Source: Candidatus Omnitrophota bacterium
Lineage (GTDB): Bacteria > Omnitrophota > Gorgyraeia > Gygaellales > Profunditerraquicolaceae
DNA: 23,214 bases
Assembly (NCBI GenBank): GCA_018818365.1
Contig: JAHISH010000186.1
Coordinates: forward strand, 1 to 23,214
Direction of reading: 5' to 3'
In this document: in pieces, positions 1 through 6,855 of the stretch
Layout of the letters: each line of letters opens with the position of its first letter
How positions within the stretch are numbered: the first letter of the stretch is position 1
The notes under the pieces: model-generated
Databases searched by the model: none
The model's input: the letters and a program-made list of their open reading frames with translations, nothing else
Told to the model about the DNA's origin: nothing
Program-made: the position numbers and the translations under genes

Positions 1-1507
1 AATCCCTGGTTATCACTTCATCTGAAGTACTCCTGAAGAAAAATCCTACTCCGGGCATATCGCCAAGAATAGGAACTTTCCTTACGGTCTTAGTCCTTTG
101 ATCCTTCCTCAATCCGCCAATAATGACGGTCACCCCGTCTTTAACCATAACGGTCGTCTCCGACTCCGAAGTAGTCACGATCGGTATCTGGGTAATCTGC
201 CCTTCAGAGGTTATATTCGTACGCGTAGAAGAGCTGATCTCCGGCTTTATCTTCATAGTCACAAAACCGTCTTTATTAATCGTAGGGGTCACGTAGAGCT
301 TAATCCCTACATCGACAAAATTAACTTGCTGAGAAGTAACCGTAGTACTTCCCGCCGCCTGAGACGTCGTAGAGGTAATATAGGCATCCTTGGTGCCGAT
401 AAGTATCTTTGCTTCCTGATTATTCAACGCCATAATCCGGGGACTGGAAAGAATTTTGGTATCTCCGATGGTACGCAAGACATCCATAATAGCCTTATAT
501 TGCCCTTTCTCCAGAGGAGAAGATGAAGCAGGAGTCCCCACAAAGAGCGTATTATCCGTATTAATCGGAAGATTCGCCTGTGCCTGGAAGTTATTCATCA
601 ACCAATAATTCAGGTTTACCCCAACCTCCAACTTATCCGAAGGAGTAAGCTCAATGATCTGCGCGTCTATTAAAACCTGGGAAGTCTTTTCATCAAAGGC
701 CCTGACCAATTGCGCAATCTCGTGGAGTTTCTCGGGATAATCAGTGACCGCGATCTTATTAGTACGCTCATCCATACGGATCATCCCCACCCCTTTAGTA
801 AGCGCTTCCTGGATCTTTGTGCTTAATTCTTCTGCCTTCGCATAACTGAGGCTAAAGATACGCGTCTGTAAGGGCCTATCGATACTCTTGATGAATTGCG
901 CCATCTCTTTAATCTTTACCGGGGAGTCAATAAGCACAAGGGTGTTGGAGGGCTCATTCACCACCACCCTGCCGATATTCGTCTTCATCTGATTAAGGGT
1001 AGCGGCAACATCAGGAGCTTTGGCATAACGCAGATGGATGGTCTGCGCCTGTTTCTTATCCTGATACCTCTCGCCATAAATCAGCTCATAGTCACGCTGC
1101 GGCATGACATTGATGATACTGCCCTTCTCCTCGTAAGCCAGGTCGTTAGACAATAACATCAATTCAAAGGCATCCCGAGCCTCGACGTCTTTTAAGAAAA
1201 GAGTGACTCTTCCGGTAACGTTCTTGCCGACCACAAGATTTAAAGCGGCACGCGTCGCCAGGATCTTAAGCACATCCACAATATCCATGCCTTTAATATC
1301 GAGAGAAATAGTCGTCGCTGCTTTTTCACCCGGCTGCGCAGCAACGCGGACAGGAATCGATTGTGTCGCAATGGGACGGCCGCTTTGTTCGCGCGCCTCT
1401 TGATTAGGAAGGTTCTCAATCGGCACAAACTCTCTATCCTGCTGGGCGCAGAGCGGAGAAAGAAACAGAAGTAAGATCCCCGCTGCGGCAATGGTCCTCT
1501 TCATCAT
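1..1507 (-). CDS. gspD: Secretin GspD/PilQ, N-terminal part (3' end outside window)
   Basis: About 502 codons are visible, running off the window. A signal peptide (MMKRTIAAAGILLLFLSPLCA) is followed by a short N0/STN-like domain (ISLDIKGMDIVDVLKILATR), secretin-N repeats (IHLRYAKAPDVAATLNQMKT, IFSLSYAKAEELSTKI) and the secretin core (VLIDAQIIELTPSDKLEVGV, SSPRIMALNNQEAKILIG, VPILGDMPGVGFFF). The last is the family signature near the C-terminus, so not much is missing. The secretin forms the outer-membrane channel of the T2SS or type IV pilus. ATG at 1507 is chosen because AAGG lies 8 nt upstream; an earlier in-frame ATG at 1522 has no ribosome site. The simple domain order, without a long N-terminal AMIN region, leans towards T2SS. 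Confidence 0.95.
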   Translation of the reverse strand, partial: MMKRTIAAAGILLLFLSPLCAQQDREFVPIENLPNQEAREQSGRPIATQSIPVRVAAQPGEKAATTISLDIKGMDIVDVLKILATRAALNLVVGKNVTGRVTLFLKDVEARDAFELMLLSNDLAYEEKGSIINVMPQRDYELIYGERYQDKKQAQTIHLRYAKAPDVAATLNQMKTNIGRVVVNEPSNTLVLIDSPVKIKEMAQFIKSIDRPLQTRIFSLSYAKAEELSTKIQEALTKGVGMIRMDERTNKIAVTDYPEKLHEIAQLVRAFDEKTSQVLIDAQIIELTPSDKLEVGVNLNYWLMNNFQAQANLPINTDNTLFVGTPASSSPLEKGQYKAIMDVLRTIGDTKILSSPRIMALNNQEAKILIGTKDAYITSTTSQAAGSTTVTSQQVNFVDVGIKLYVTPTINKDGFVTMKIKPEISSSTRTNITSEGQITQIPIVTTSESETTVMVKDGVTVIIGGLRKDQRTKTVRKVPILGDMPGVGFFFRSTSDEVITRD

Positions 1508-1538
1508 ACCTGCTGCCTTCATCGAGAGAGAAAGAAGT

Positions 1539-1600
1539 GGGGACGTTTCTATTTTTCGTCCAGGTTTGTATCTGGACCTGTAAAAAATAGAAACGTCCCC
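1539..1600. repeat. Palindromic repeat, copy 1 (REP/MITE-like)
   Basis: Perfect 18-bp arms, GGGGACGTTTCTATTTTT at 1539-1556 and its inverse at 1583-1600. Between them a second perfect hairpin GTCCAG/CTGGAC (1558-1563 with 1572-1577) gives a long two-part stem. It sits in the only sizeable gap of the gspC-gspD unit. No T-run follows on the minus strand, so it is unlikely to stop the secretin transcript. Confidence 0.9.
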
Positions 1601-1610
1601 ATTATCCTTC

Positions 1611-2081
1611 TCACAGATAGAGTTCAAATTTCTCTCCCTGATAACTTAGCATAACTTTTCCTTCCTGTATATCTTCGACCAGGAATCCTTCAATAGACTG
1701 CCCGATAGTCACGTAGTAGGTCTTCTGGGTCTTTTTATTCTCCAAGACTGCCTGCGGGTCGCTGCCAGAGAATACCCCCGTTAAGTTAATATCTTTTAAC
1801 AACTCTCCCGCCTGCACTTTAGCCACCTGGGGCAATGCTGCTCTGTCTTCCTGCGCCACCACAAATATTTGACGGCTTCGTGTTCCTTGCAGATAAAAAT
1901 CTAAACCCTTCCTCTTTTCAGGAACCGCCGCTTCCCTTTGCAGGGGATTATTCCCCCCGGCAAACTTCATACGCGTGACCACATCCTTCTTCAATAGAGG
2001 AACCGTAAAGACCGCGATACAATACAATGAAATAAGCACATAGCCGCTGACCAGACCTAACGATATTTTATTCTCTGCCAC
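1611..2081 (-). CDS. GspC/PilP-like secretin-linking protein
   Basis: A 156-residue bitopic protein. Cytoplasmic MAENK, membrane helix at about 8-30 (LVSGYVLISLYCIAVFTVPLL), a flexible linker, and at about 90-156 the small beta domain of the GspC homology region or PilP (LLKDINLTGVFSGSDPQAVL, VTIGQSIEGFLVEDI). There is no PDZ or coiled-coil domain at the C-terminus, so it is a short form. In T2SS this domain contacts the N-terminal part of the secretin and links it to the inner-membrane platform. It starts 2 bp after the ATPase, and the secretin gene is 103 bp on, past palindromic repeat 1. Assignment rests on order, topology and the beta domain. Confidence 0.8.
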   Translation of the reverse strand: MAENKISLGLVSGYVLISLYCIAVFTVPLLKKDVVTRMKFAGGNNPLQREAAVPEKRKGLDFYLQGTRSRQIFVVAQEDRAALPQVAKVQAGELLKDINLTGVFSGSDPQAVLENKKTQKTYYVTIGQSIEGFLVEDIQEGKVMLSYQGEKFELYL

Positions 2082-2083
2082 TC

Positions 2084-2905
2084 TTATGCCTCATGCATAC
2101 CGGGAAAAAACGTACCCAGCATACGTGCATCCACGGTGTCTGCCCTATGGTGCGCAATCGCTTTTGCCGCGACCTCACAGAACTCTGTAATTGAACCGGG
2201 CAGGCCCTTGGTATACTGATAGGCAAATCCGAACGCCTCATCGGTCAAATGCGACCGCTGGATGTTACTCCCTGCGCGGGTAAGCCGGAATTCTATCATT
2301 TCTCTGGTCTCGCGTTCATCAAGCGGGTTAAGGGTATATTTTAACGCAATCCCCTCCGATAAATGCGGAATACGTTTAATCCGCGAGAGGATATCAATCT
2401 GCGCCAAGGTAACTAATTGCAATAATTTGATGCCCCCCTTCTTGTAATGCACCAAGGTCCGCAATACCTCCAGGTTATTTAAAGAAAGAAGGTGTGCCTG
2501 GTCGATCAACAAAACCACGGTCTTATGCTGCGCGATGCTACTCTCCAAGAGGGAGGTCTTTAGCGCCTCCTTGAAATCCAAGGTCGATTTAAAGTGAGGC
2601 ACCACTTTAAAAAGCTTCACCAGATGTAAAAGAAATTGGAATTCCGATTTGAATTCAGGGGAGGCGATACTGTGAAAGATAAAAGAATCATCCCGGGATA
2701 AGCAGCGGCGAAGGCTATGGGCCAATGCCGTCTTGCCGCTTCCGGCATCACCGAGTATAAGACCCCACCCCTGCCGGGAACGAATAAGCTGCTGGGTCCT
2801 CAAAAGCGCGGTATCAAAACTCTTTAGATGACAGACATCATTCATTGACCAAAACGGAGCTTCCGACTCATCTTTAGCGACCTCTACGGTATTAACGTAA
2901 TTCAC
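2084..2905 (-). CDS. ExeA/GspA-like AAA ATPase with substituted catalytic residues
   Basis: A 273-residue protein of the ExeA/AAA_22 type. Walker A GDAGSGKT is at about 52-59 and the Walker B strand VVLLIDQAH at about 130-138, with Gln (codon CAG, 2500-2498) where the family normally has Glu. The stretch IPHLSEGIALKYTLNPL lines up with the usual QRI..R segment but lacks the first Arg. The end fits the family (LDERETREMIEFRLTRAG). No C-terminal peptidoglycan-binding domain or membrane helix follows. The GTG at 2905 is preferred because AAGGA sits 8 nt upstream; a TTG at 2926 is the alternative. In known systems ExeA helps insert the secretin. Here the protein lies between a MerR-like gene and the GspC-like gene (2 bp), and may bind but hardly hydrolyse ATP. 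Confidence 0.87.
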   Translation of the reverse strand: MNYVNTVEVAKDESEAPFWSMNDVCHLKSFDTALLRTQQLIRSRQGWGLILGDAGSGKTALAHSLRRCLSRDDSFIFHSIASPEFKSEFQFLLHLVKLFKVVPHFKSTLDFKEALKTSLLESSIAQHKTVVLLIDQAHLLSLNNLEVLRTLVHYKKGGIKLLQLVTLAQIDILSRIKRIPHLSEGIALKYTLNPLDERETREMIEFRLTRAGSNIQRSHLTDEAFGFAYQYTKGLPGSITEFCEVAAKAIAHHRADTVDARMLGTFFPGMHEA

Positions 2906-3119
2906 TCTTGATTTCCTTAAGCGCAATTTTCTTTTTTCTTAACTGACGAATTTTCTCAAGCTTTGTCACCGTGGAATTATCGAAATAACGATATCCGGTT
3001 TCAGGGCTACGCCCTATCTCTTTAATCAGGCCAATCTTTAGATAAAATTTAAGGGTATGGATAGACTGGTCGGTAAGCCGCGCTAAATCTTTAATTAAGT
3101 AAACTTTAGAGATATGCCC
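2892..3119 (-). CDS. Small MerR-type HTH regulator, start codon unclear
   Basis: An open frame of 75 codons encoding a MerR winged-helix domain only: YLIKDLARLTDQSIHTLKFY, then IGLIKEIGRSPETGYRYF, with the typical second wing and QLRKKKIALKEIKSEL. There is no effector-binding domain or long dimerisation helix. A TGA closes the frame at 3122-3120 and no ATG, GTG or TTG occurs before the HTH. Either a rare start such as ATC (3113, with AGAGGG 9 nt upstream) is used, or translation begins at GTG (3123) in another frame and shifts +1 at CTC TAA, or the gene is damaged. Its stop overlaps the ATPase start by 14 bp. Its own promoter carries paired dyads, so autoregulation is likely. Confidence 0.75.
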   Translation of the reverse strand, partial: GHISKVYLIKDLARLTDQSIHTLKFYLKIGLIKEIGRSPETGYRYFDNSTVTKLEKIRQLRKKKIALKEIKSELR

Positions 3120-3152
3120 TCACCCTCTTTCTTCGGGAAACACGTCACTCTC

Positions 3153-3170
3153 ACTCTCTAGTTAGAGAGT
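3153..3170. promoter_or_regulatory. Putative MerR-type operator, proximal copy
   Basis: ACTCTCTAGTTAGAGAGT, a perfect palindrome (8-bp arms with a GT centre), of the size and style of MerR-family binding sites. It overlaps the -10 box and the likely transcription start, about 30 bp before the MerR-like reading frame. Confidence 0.7.
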
Positions 3171-3196
3171 AGACCATAAAAACAGGATTTTGTCAA
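3168..3196 (-). promoter_or_regulatory. Promoter of the MerR-ATPase-gspC-gspD unit
   Basis: On the minus strand, -35 TTGACA (3196-3191, perfect consensus), a 17-bp spacer and -10 TCTACT (3173-3168, four of six). The -10 box runs into the 18-bp dyad at 3153-3170, so a bound protein would cover the -10 and start site. This predicts repression, or activation by DNA distortion, by the product of the first gene. Confidence 0.75.
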
Positions 3197-3214
3197 GGAT
3201 TTTGTTGCACTCTT

Positions 3215-3232
3215 ACTCCCTACCCAGAGAGT
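3215..3232. promoter_or_regulatory. Putative MerR-type operator, distal copy
   Basis: ACTCCCTACCCAGAGAGT, an imperfect 18-bp dyad that matches the perfect dyad at 3153-3170 at 14 of 18 positions. The match extends to 26 bp (3208-3233 against 3146-3171; 21 identical by hand count). It lies just upstream of the -35 box, 62 bp (about six helical turns) from the other copy. Confidence 0.6.
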
Positions 3233-3270
3233 ATCTCAAATCTTATAACTATAGGGATGAGATAGAAATA

Positions 3271-3798
3271 CTATTCTATGGAAAGCTTTAGGATGGAAAA
3301 ATTACCTTCGAGTAACTGGCTGTTGGCTTTAGAGGAAACCTGCATTTTTTTGACTTGAAGCAGAGAAAAAGAATTCTCCACTCTATAAAGAAACCTCACG
3401 AGTCCTTCAAGGCTGCCTTCTGTCCTGATATCCGCGCCTATTTCTTTTTGGTTTGAACCGCGCACCGTATGGGGCCGGATATCGATAATTCGGATCCCGG
3501 AATCACGCGCAAGATTCTCTAATTCAGTTAAGGTCGCAATATAAGGATCCTGATCCTTGGCGGAAGAAGCAGGCTGCGTCCGTGCCATCTCTTGGAAGCG
3601 CGTCTCCAGCTCCTCCTTCCGGCTTAAGAGTTGAAAGGATTTCTTCAATCTGACCCGGGTAACTGAGATCTTCTTTACTGCCCGCTCAAATCTATTCAAG
3701 AAAGGGCCCAAGAAAAAATGAAAACAGACCGAGAAGATAAAAAGCCCGACGGTAAGAATAAATATGCGTTTTTCTCTCGGAGAAAGCACCTTGCCCAT
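3271..3798 (-). CDS. GspM/PilO-like inner-membrane platform protein
   Basis: A 175-residue bitopic protein. A short cytoplasmic start (MGKVLSPREKR) is followed by one membrane helix (about 12-30), a periplasmic coiled coil (about 35-70) and a small ferredoxin-like domain (ATLTELENLARDSGIRIIDI, GSLEGLVRFLYRVENSFSLL, LEGNFSILKLSIE). Size and topology match GspM and PilO, which pair with GspL or PilN. It lies 2 bp after the GspL-like gene, as expected for a stoichiometric partner. GspM or PilO cannot be told apart on sequence alone. Confidence 0.85.
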   Translation of the reverse strand: MGKVLSPREKRIFILTVGLFIFSVCFHFFLGPFLNRFERAVKKISVTRVRLKKSFQLLSRKEELETRFQEMARTQPASSAKDQDPYIATLTELENLARDSGIRIIDIRPHTVRGSNQKEIGADIRTEGSLEGLVRFLYRVENSFSLLQVKKMQVSSKANSQLLEGNFSILKLSIE

Positions 3799-3800
3799 AA

Positions 3801-5222
3801 TTATCTTCCTGCTCCTACAATCTCAAAGTCAATAACCTCGCCTACCGTCGTCTTCTTCTTCGTGGCATACCGTACGGCAAAATTAAAATCCGCCAGCGCA
3901 TACGTCTTCTCAAGCTGCGCGGCAAAGGCAAATATCGCAGCCAGCTCCGGCGACTGCCCGCGGATGACAACCTGCAGGCCCTCTTCGCTTGAGAAACTCA
4001 GCAAGGAGACCGACGGGGGAATAGCCTGATACAGCGCAGAAAACATATCCAGGCTTGATAGTTTAGAGGCATCATCTTTATTAATAATCTGCAATTTCTT
4101 GGCCATGACTTCCAATGGTTTGGCCTCTTGCGAAACCCGCGCCAGTTCCCGCGTCATCGCGGTAAGCTCTGTCTCCATATTATTCAAATGTTTAAAGGCG
4201 CCCACGCCGAATAGGAAGAAGACTCCCGCCCACAAAAATATATCCTTCCTTTGCGCCGCGCGCCGATCCCGATGATACGCTTCCTTCTTAAACGCAGGTG
4301 GAATCAGGTTCAAAGAATCATCCGCTTTTTCAAGAGCCAGCCCCATTAGACTTACTAAAGAATAAACAGATTCATCAATAGTGCGGCGGAATGATTCGGA
4401 AAGCGCCAGTTGCGAAGGATACCCTATCGCCTGAACGGGAATTGACAAGGCCGAAGTTAAAACCTCTCGGTATTTTTGCAAATCGCGCGCAGGCCCGAAG
4501 AGCAACATCTCTTTGGGCTCTTGGCCTGCGGTCTCTTTAAGATACGCATCTTTGGTCTTGCGGATCTCATCGATGATCGTCTCCGCAGTAGTCAACCGTA
4601 GAGAACGGCTAAAGATAAGATTGCCTTTAGAGAGTATCGCCACTTCCACTGTCGCATGGTCTATCTCAAGGGCCATGACCGTCTCTGCGCCAGTACTAAA
4701 GAGTTTTGCGTGAATAGTGCGTAATCCTGCGCTGCTTATGATAATAGGAACATCCCTGACCCCAGCCTTCTCTAAAAGAGAACGCAGACGGTTGATTATT
4801 TCCTTCTGGACGATAATAAGATTAAGGTGGGCATAGCCGTCGCGGTCGACAAAGAGCCTTTGGTATCCGGGCACTAATTCTTCTGCGGGATACGGCAGAT
4901 ATTTCGATGCCTGCAGCTGGATGATCTTCTCTATTTCCGAAGGGGATTGCGCCGGGACCTTAAGGTACCGGCAGGTGACATGCTGCCGCGGGAGTGAAAC
5001 CACTATTTGACTATTGGAAAATTCAATTCTCTTAAGAAGCGCTGCGACCTTTTCGCTTAAGGCAGCATCCTTGACATCGCCAGAGACCGGTTCGACTGCC
5101 GCAGAGATAAATTCCCTGGTCTGATCTTTGCGCACCAAGACCTTAATTGCCTTCAGCGCATCCGGCGCTATCTGGAGGACACATAGGCTTCTTTTAACCG
5201 AAGAGAACTGCTTTCTTGCCAT
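3801..5222 (-). CDS. GspL-like platform protein: fused PilM and PilN modules
   Basis: A 473-residue protein. Residues about 10-300 form an actin-like PilM domain with no signal peptide (VLQIAPDALKAIKVLV, SLPRQHVTCRYLKVP, KIIQLQASKYLPYPAEE, MALEIDHATVEVAI). LNLIPPAFK (304-312), the usual start of PilN, follows, then one membrane helix (about 328-345), a coiled coil and a periplasmic ferredoxin-like domain (VSLLSFSSEEGLQVVIRG). That is GspL, or PilM and PilN joined in one chain. Such proteins link the cytoplasmic ATPase with the periplasmic part of the T2SS/type IV pilus machine. The PilO/GspM-like gene follows after 2 bp. The ATG at 5222 has AGAGGG 11 nt upstream. Confidence 0.9.
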   Translation of the reverse strand: MARKQFSSVKRSLCVLQIAPDALKAIKVLVRKDQTREFISAAVEPVSGDVKDAALSEKVAALLKRIEFSNSQIVVSLPRQHVTCRYLKVPAQSPSEIEKIIQLQASKYLPYPAEELVPGYQRLFVDRDGYAHLNLIIVQKEIINRLRSLLEKAGVRDVPIIISSAGLRTIHAKLFSTGAETVMALEIDHATVEVAILSKGNLIFSRSLRLTTAETIIDEIRKTKDAYLKETAGQEPKEMLLFGPARDLQKYREVLTSALSIPVQAIGYPSQLALSESFRRTIDESVYSLVSLMGLALEKADDSLNLIPPAFKKEAYHRDRRAAQRKDIFLWAGVFFLFGVGAFKHLNNMETELTAMTRELARVSQEAKPLEVMAKKLQIINKDDASKLSSLDMFSALYQAIPPSVSLLSFSSEEGLQVVIRGQSPELAAIFAFAAQLEKTYALADFNFAVRYATKKKTTVGEVIDFEIVGAGR

Positions 5223-5260
5223 ACTATAGAAATCCCTCTTTTCTCTCTATACAAATACGT

Positions 5261-5289
5261 ATTATAAGGCTGAATTAAAAGATTAACAA
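5261..5289 (-). promoter_or_regulatory. Sigma70-type promoter for the GspL/GspM-like genes
   Basis: On the minus strand, -35 TTGTTA (5289-5284), a 17-bp spacer and -10 TATAAT (5266-5261). The -10 box is perfect and the -35 has four of six consensus bases. The start of transcription would fall near 5254, leaving a leader of about 30 nt before the ATG at 5222. It means the platform genes can be transcribed apart from the c-di-GMP gene upstream. Confidence 0.65.
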
Positions 5290-5297
5290 GAAAATTT

Positions 5298-5352
5298 GGG
5301 GACGTTTCTATTTTTCCCTAGTCTTCAAAAATCAAAAAATAGAAACGTCCCC
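5298..5352. repeat. Palindromic repeat, copy 2 (REP/MITE-like)
   Basis: Perfect 18-bp arms GGGGACGTTTCTATTTTT at 5298-5315 and its inverse at 5335-5352, with a 19-bp centre. It begins 6 bp after the stop of the diguanylate cyclase gene. On the minus strand the hairpin is followed by AAATTTTC, so it is a weaker terminator than copy 3. It lies upstream of the promoter of the GspL-like gene. Confidence 0.9.
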
Positions 5353-5358
5353 TAGTAC

Positions 5359-6822
5359 TTATCTTGAAGGACCAATGCACTGCGATAATTCTTCTTTACC
5401 ACTCTCGGAGATATCCGGGAAACAAATTCCCACGCGATAGAGCTCGTCCTTGGCTCTCCCCTTATGTTTGACTTTACAGGCAAGCTCAAAGGGGGATCGG
5501 TCTTTGGGGCGATAGATCCGGCACAGAAAATCTTCACCGAGGATGTCCTGCGTAGAAAGCAATAATATGCCTTCTTTAGAAATATCGCCTATCCGGAGGG
5601 CTTCAACGTTTACTTTACCCGAGGGATCAACTATTTCTATTCTCGTGCCCGGCTTGGGACTGAGCCGTATCATCTTTCTTTTTTCTACGACTGTCCGGTT
5701 CTTCCCTTCATGCTTGGCTTGCAGCAGCGCGTTGTCAGCAACCCAGATTAATTCCTTAAGGTCTTTCGCATTATGCGGGAATGCCACTATCCCTGCGCTG
5801 AATCTTAAGGTAACTTCTACTCCGGCCTTCAAATTCGGTGAGGTTATCTTTGTCTGTGCAAGCTTTTTCCTGATCCTCTCGAGGATCAAGAACGCATGCG
5901 GCGCGTCTGTCTCAGGAAGAATGACGAGGAACTCCTCCCCCCCGTATCTGCCTATAGTATCGATGCTTCTGAGGCTATTTTTGATCACCGCGGCAAAAGC
6001 TACCAAGACATCATTGCCCACCTGATGGCCATACGCATCGTTCTTACTTTTGAAATCGTCGACATCGATCATAATTACACTGAACTGTTTTTTATAGCGC
6101 TGAGAGCGGACGATCTCTTTCTCTAAAAGCTGCATCATGTTCCTGAAATTGACACAGCCGGTGAGCTCATCATGGCTGGCCAGAGCTTCTAACTTCTCTT
6201 CCAGATCCTTGCGTTCGGTGATATCTTCGATCGCAAGCAAGATAAGCTGTGTGCGGTTAGTCTTTTGGTAAATTTTACGCGCATTCAGAAGCATTATCCG
6301 CTTCCCGATATCAGGAAAGTCATGCTCAACCTCAAAGTTATCAAAGCTGGTGGTCCTGGGAAGAATATCCTCCAGCAACTCCCGTAGTTTGGGGATATCC
6401 CATTGGCGATTCCCCAAATCGTAGATATGTTTCCTTTCTGTCCCTTCGGGCTCGGCCTTGAAAGACCGATAGAAGGAACGATTGGCTGAAATTACCCTTA
6501 AATCTGTATCTAAAATAAGCAGCGGTTCGCGCACGGTTGCCACAATGCTCTCGACATAGGTGAGCGCATCCTGAGTTATTCGTTCTGCTTGCTTGCGATG
6601 CTCAATTTCATGGTGAAGCTGTTTAATAACAATTCTTTCCGCGGCGGTGCGGATCTCTACCTGATTATGGAGCCTTTGGGGGAATTTCTTCAATTCCTCC
6701 TTATTATGCTTGAGGCGCGCTTTTAAAGCTTCAAGGCCTGCGATCTGTTTCTGCCAAAACGTGATGCCTTCAAAGAACTTCTTTGCCTTAAAGGACTCTT
6801 CTATCTTCTTTTTATCTTTCAT
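5359..6822 (-). CDS. PAS-GGDEF-PilZ diguanylate cyclase
   Basis: A 487-residue soluble protein. A charged coiled-coil N-terminus (1-85) is followed by PAS at about 88-204 and GGDEF at about 210-375, with GGEEF at 294-298, so the active site is intact. The product-inhibition site RSID (285-288) sits five residues before it, as in PleD. A PilZ-like domain at about 382-480 has RKMIR (382-386) and DISKEG (413-418), matching the RxxxR and D/NxSxxG c-di-GMP-binding motifs. The protein should make c-di-GMP and may bind it at two sites, giving feedback. ATG at 6822 has AAGG 8 nt upstream. It is followed by the second palindromic repeat and then the GspL-like gene, so secretion or pilus control by c-di-GMP is plausible. 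Target and stimulus are unknown. Confidence 0.94.
   Translation of the reverse strand: MKDKKKIEESFKAKKFFEGITFWQKQIAGLEALKARLKHNKEELKKFPQRLHNQVEIRTAAERIVIKQLHHEIEHRKQAERITQDALTYVESIVATVREPLLILDTDLRVISANRSFYRSFKAEPEGTERKHIYDLGNRQWDIPKLRELLEDILPRTTSFDNFEVEHDFPDIGKRIMLLNARKIYQKTNRTQLILLAIEDITERKDLEEKLEALASHDELTGCVNFRNMMQLLEKEIVRSQRYKKQFSVIMIDVDDFKSKNDAYGHQVGNDVLVAFAAVIKNSLRSIDTIGRYGGEEFLVILPETDAPHAFLILERIRKKLAQTKITSPNLKAGVEVTLRFSAGIVAFPHNAKDLKELIWVADNALLQAKHEGKNRTVVEKRKMIRLSPKPGTRIEIVDPSGKVNVEALRIGDISKEGILLLSTQDILGEDFLCRIYRPKDRSPFELACKVKHKGRAKDELYRVGICFPDISESGKEELSQCIGPSR
6331..6417. repeat. PAS duplication at DNA level, copy in the GGDEF gene
   Basis: This 87-bp stretch matches 7138-7224 base for base at most positions without gaps (constant offset of 807). 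It encodes the DILPRTTSFDNFEVxHDFP region and the segment before it. The close match shows that the PAS domains of the two neighbouring genes came from a recent tandem duplication or gene conversion. Confidence 0.8.
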
Positions 6823-6855
6823 GCATTTCGCCTTAAAGTGGTGATAGCGGATATT

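Noticed and set aside
98..526. Plus-strand open frame of 142 codons
   Set aside because: Lies wholly inside the secretin gene on the other strand; Arg/His-rich composition with no domain and no ribosome site.
1240..1491. Minus-strand frame of 83 codons over the secretin N-terminus
   Set aside because: It is in another frame of the secretin gene, whose signal peptide and N-terminal domain are clearly coded in the neighbouring frame.
3262..3279. Hairpin ATAGAA/TTCTAT at the end of the GspM-like gene
   Set aside because: Stem is only six A/T-rich pairs and no T-run follows; not a credible terminator.
5543..6025. Plus-strand frame of 160 codons
   Set aside because: Shadow of the GGDEF-PilZ gene, which has clear motifs on the minus strand.
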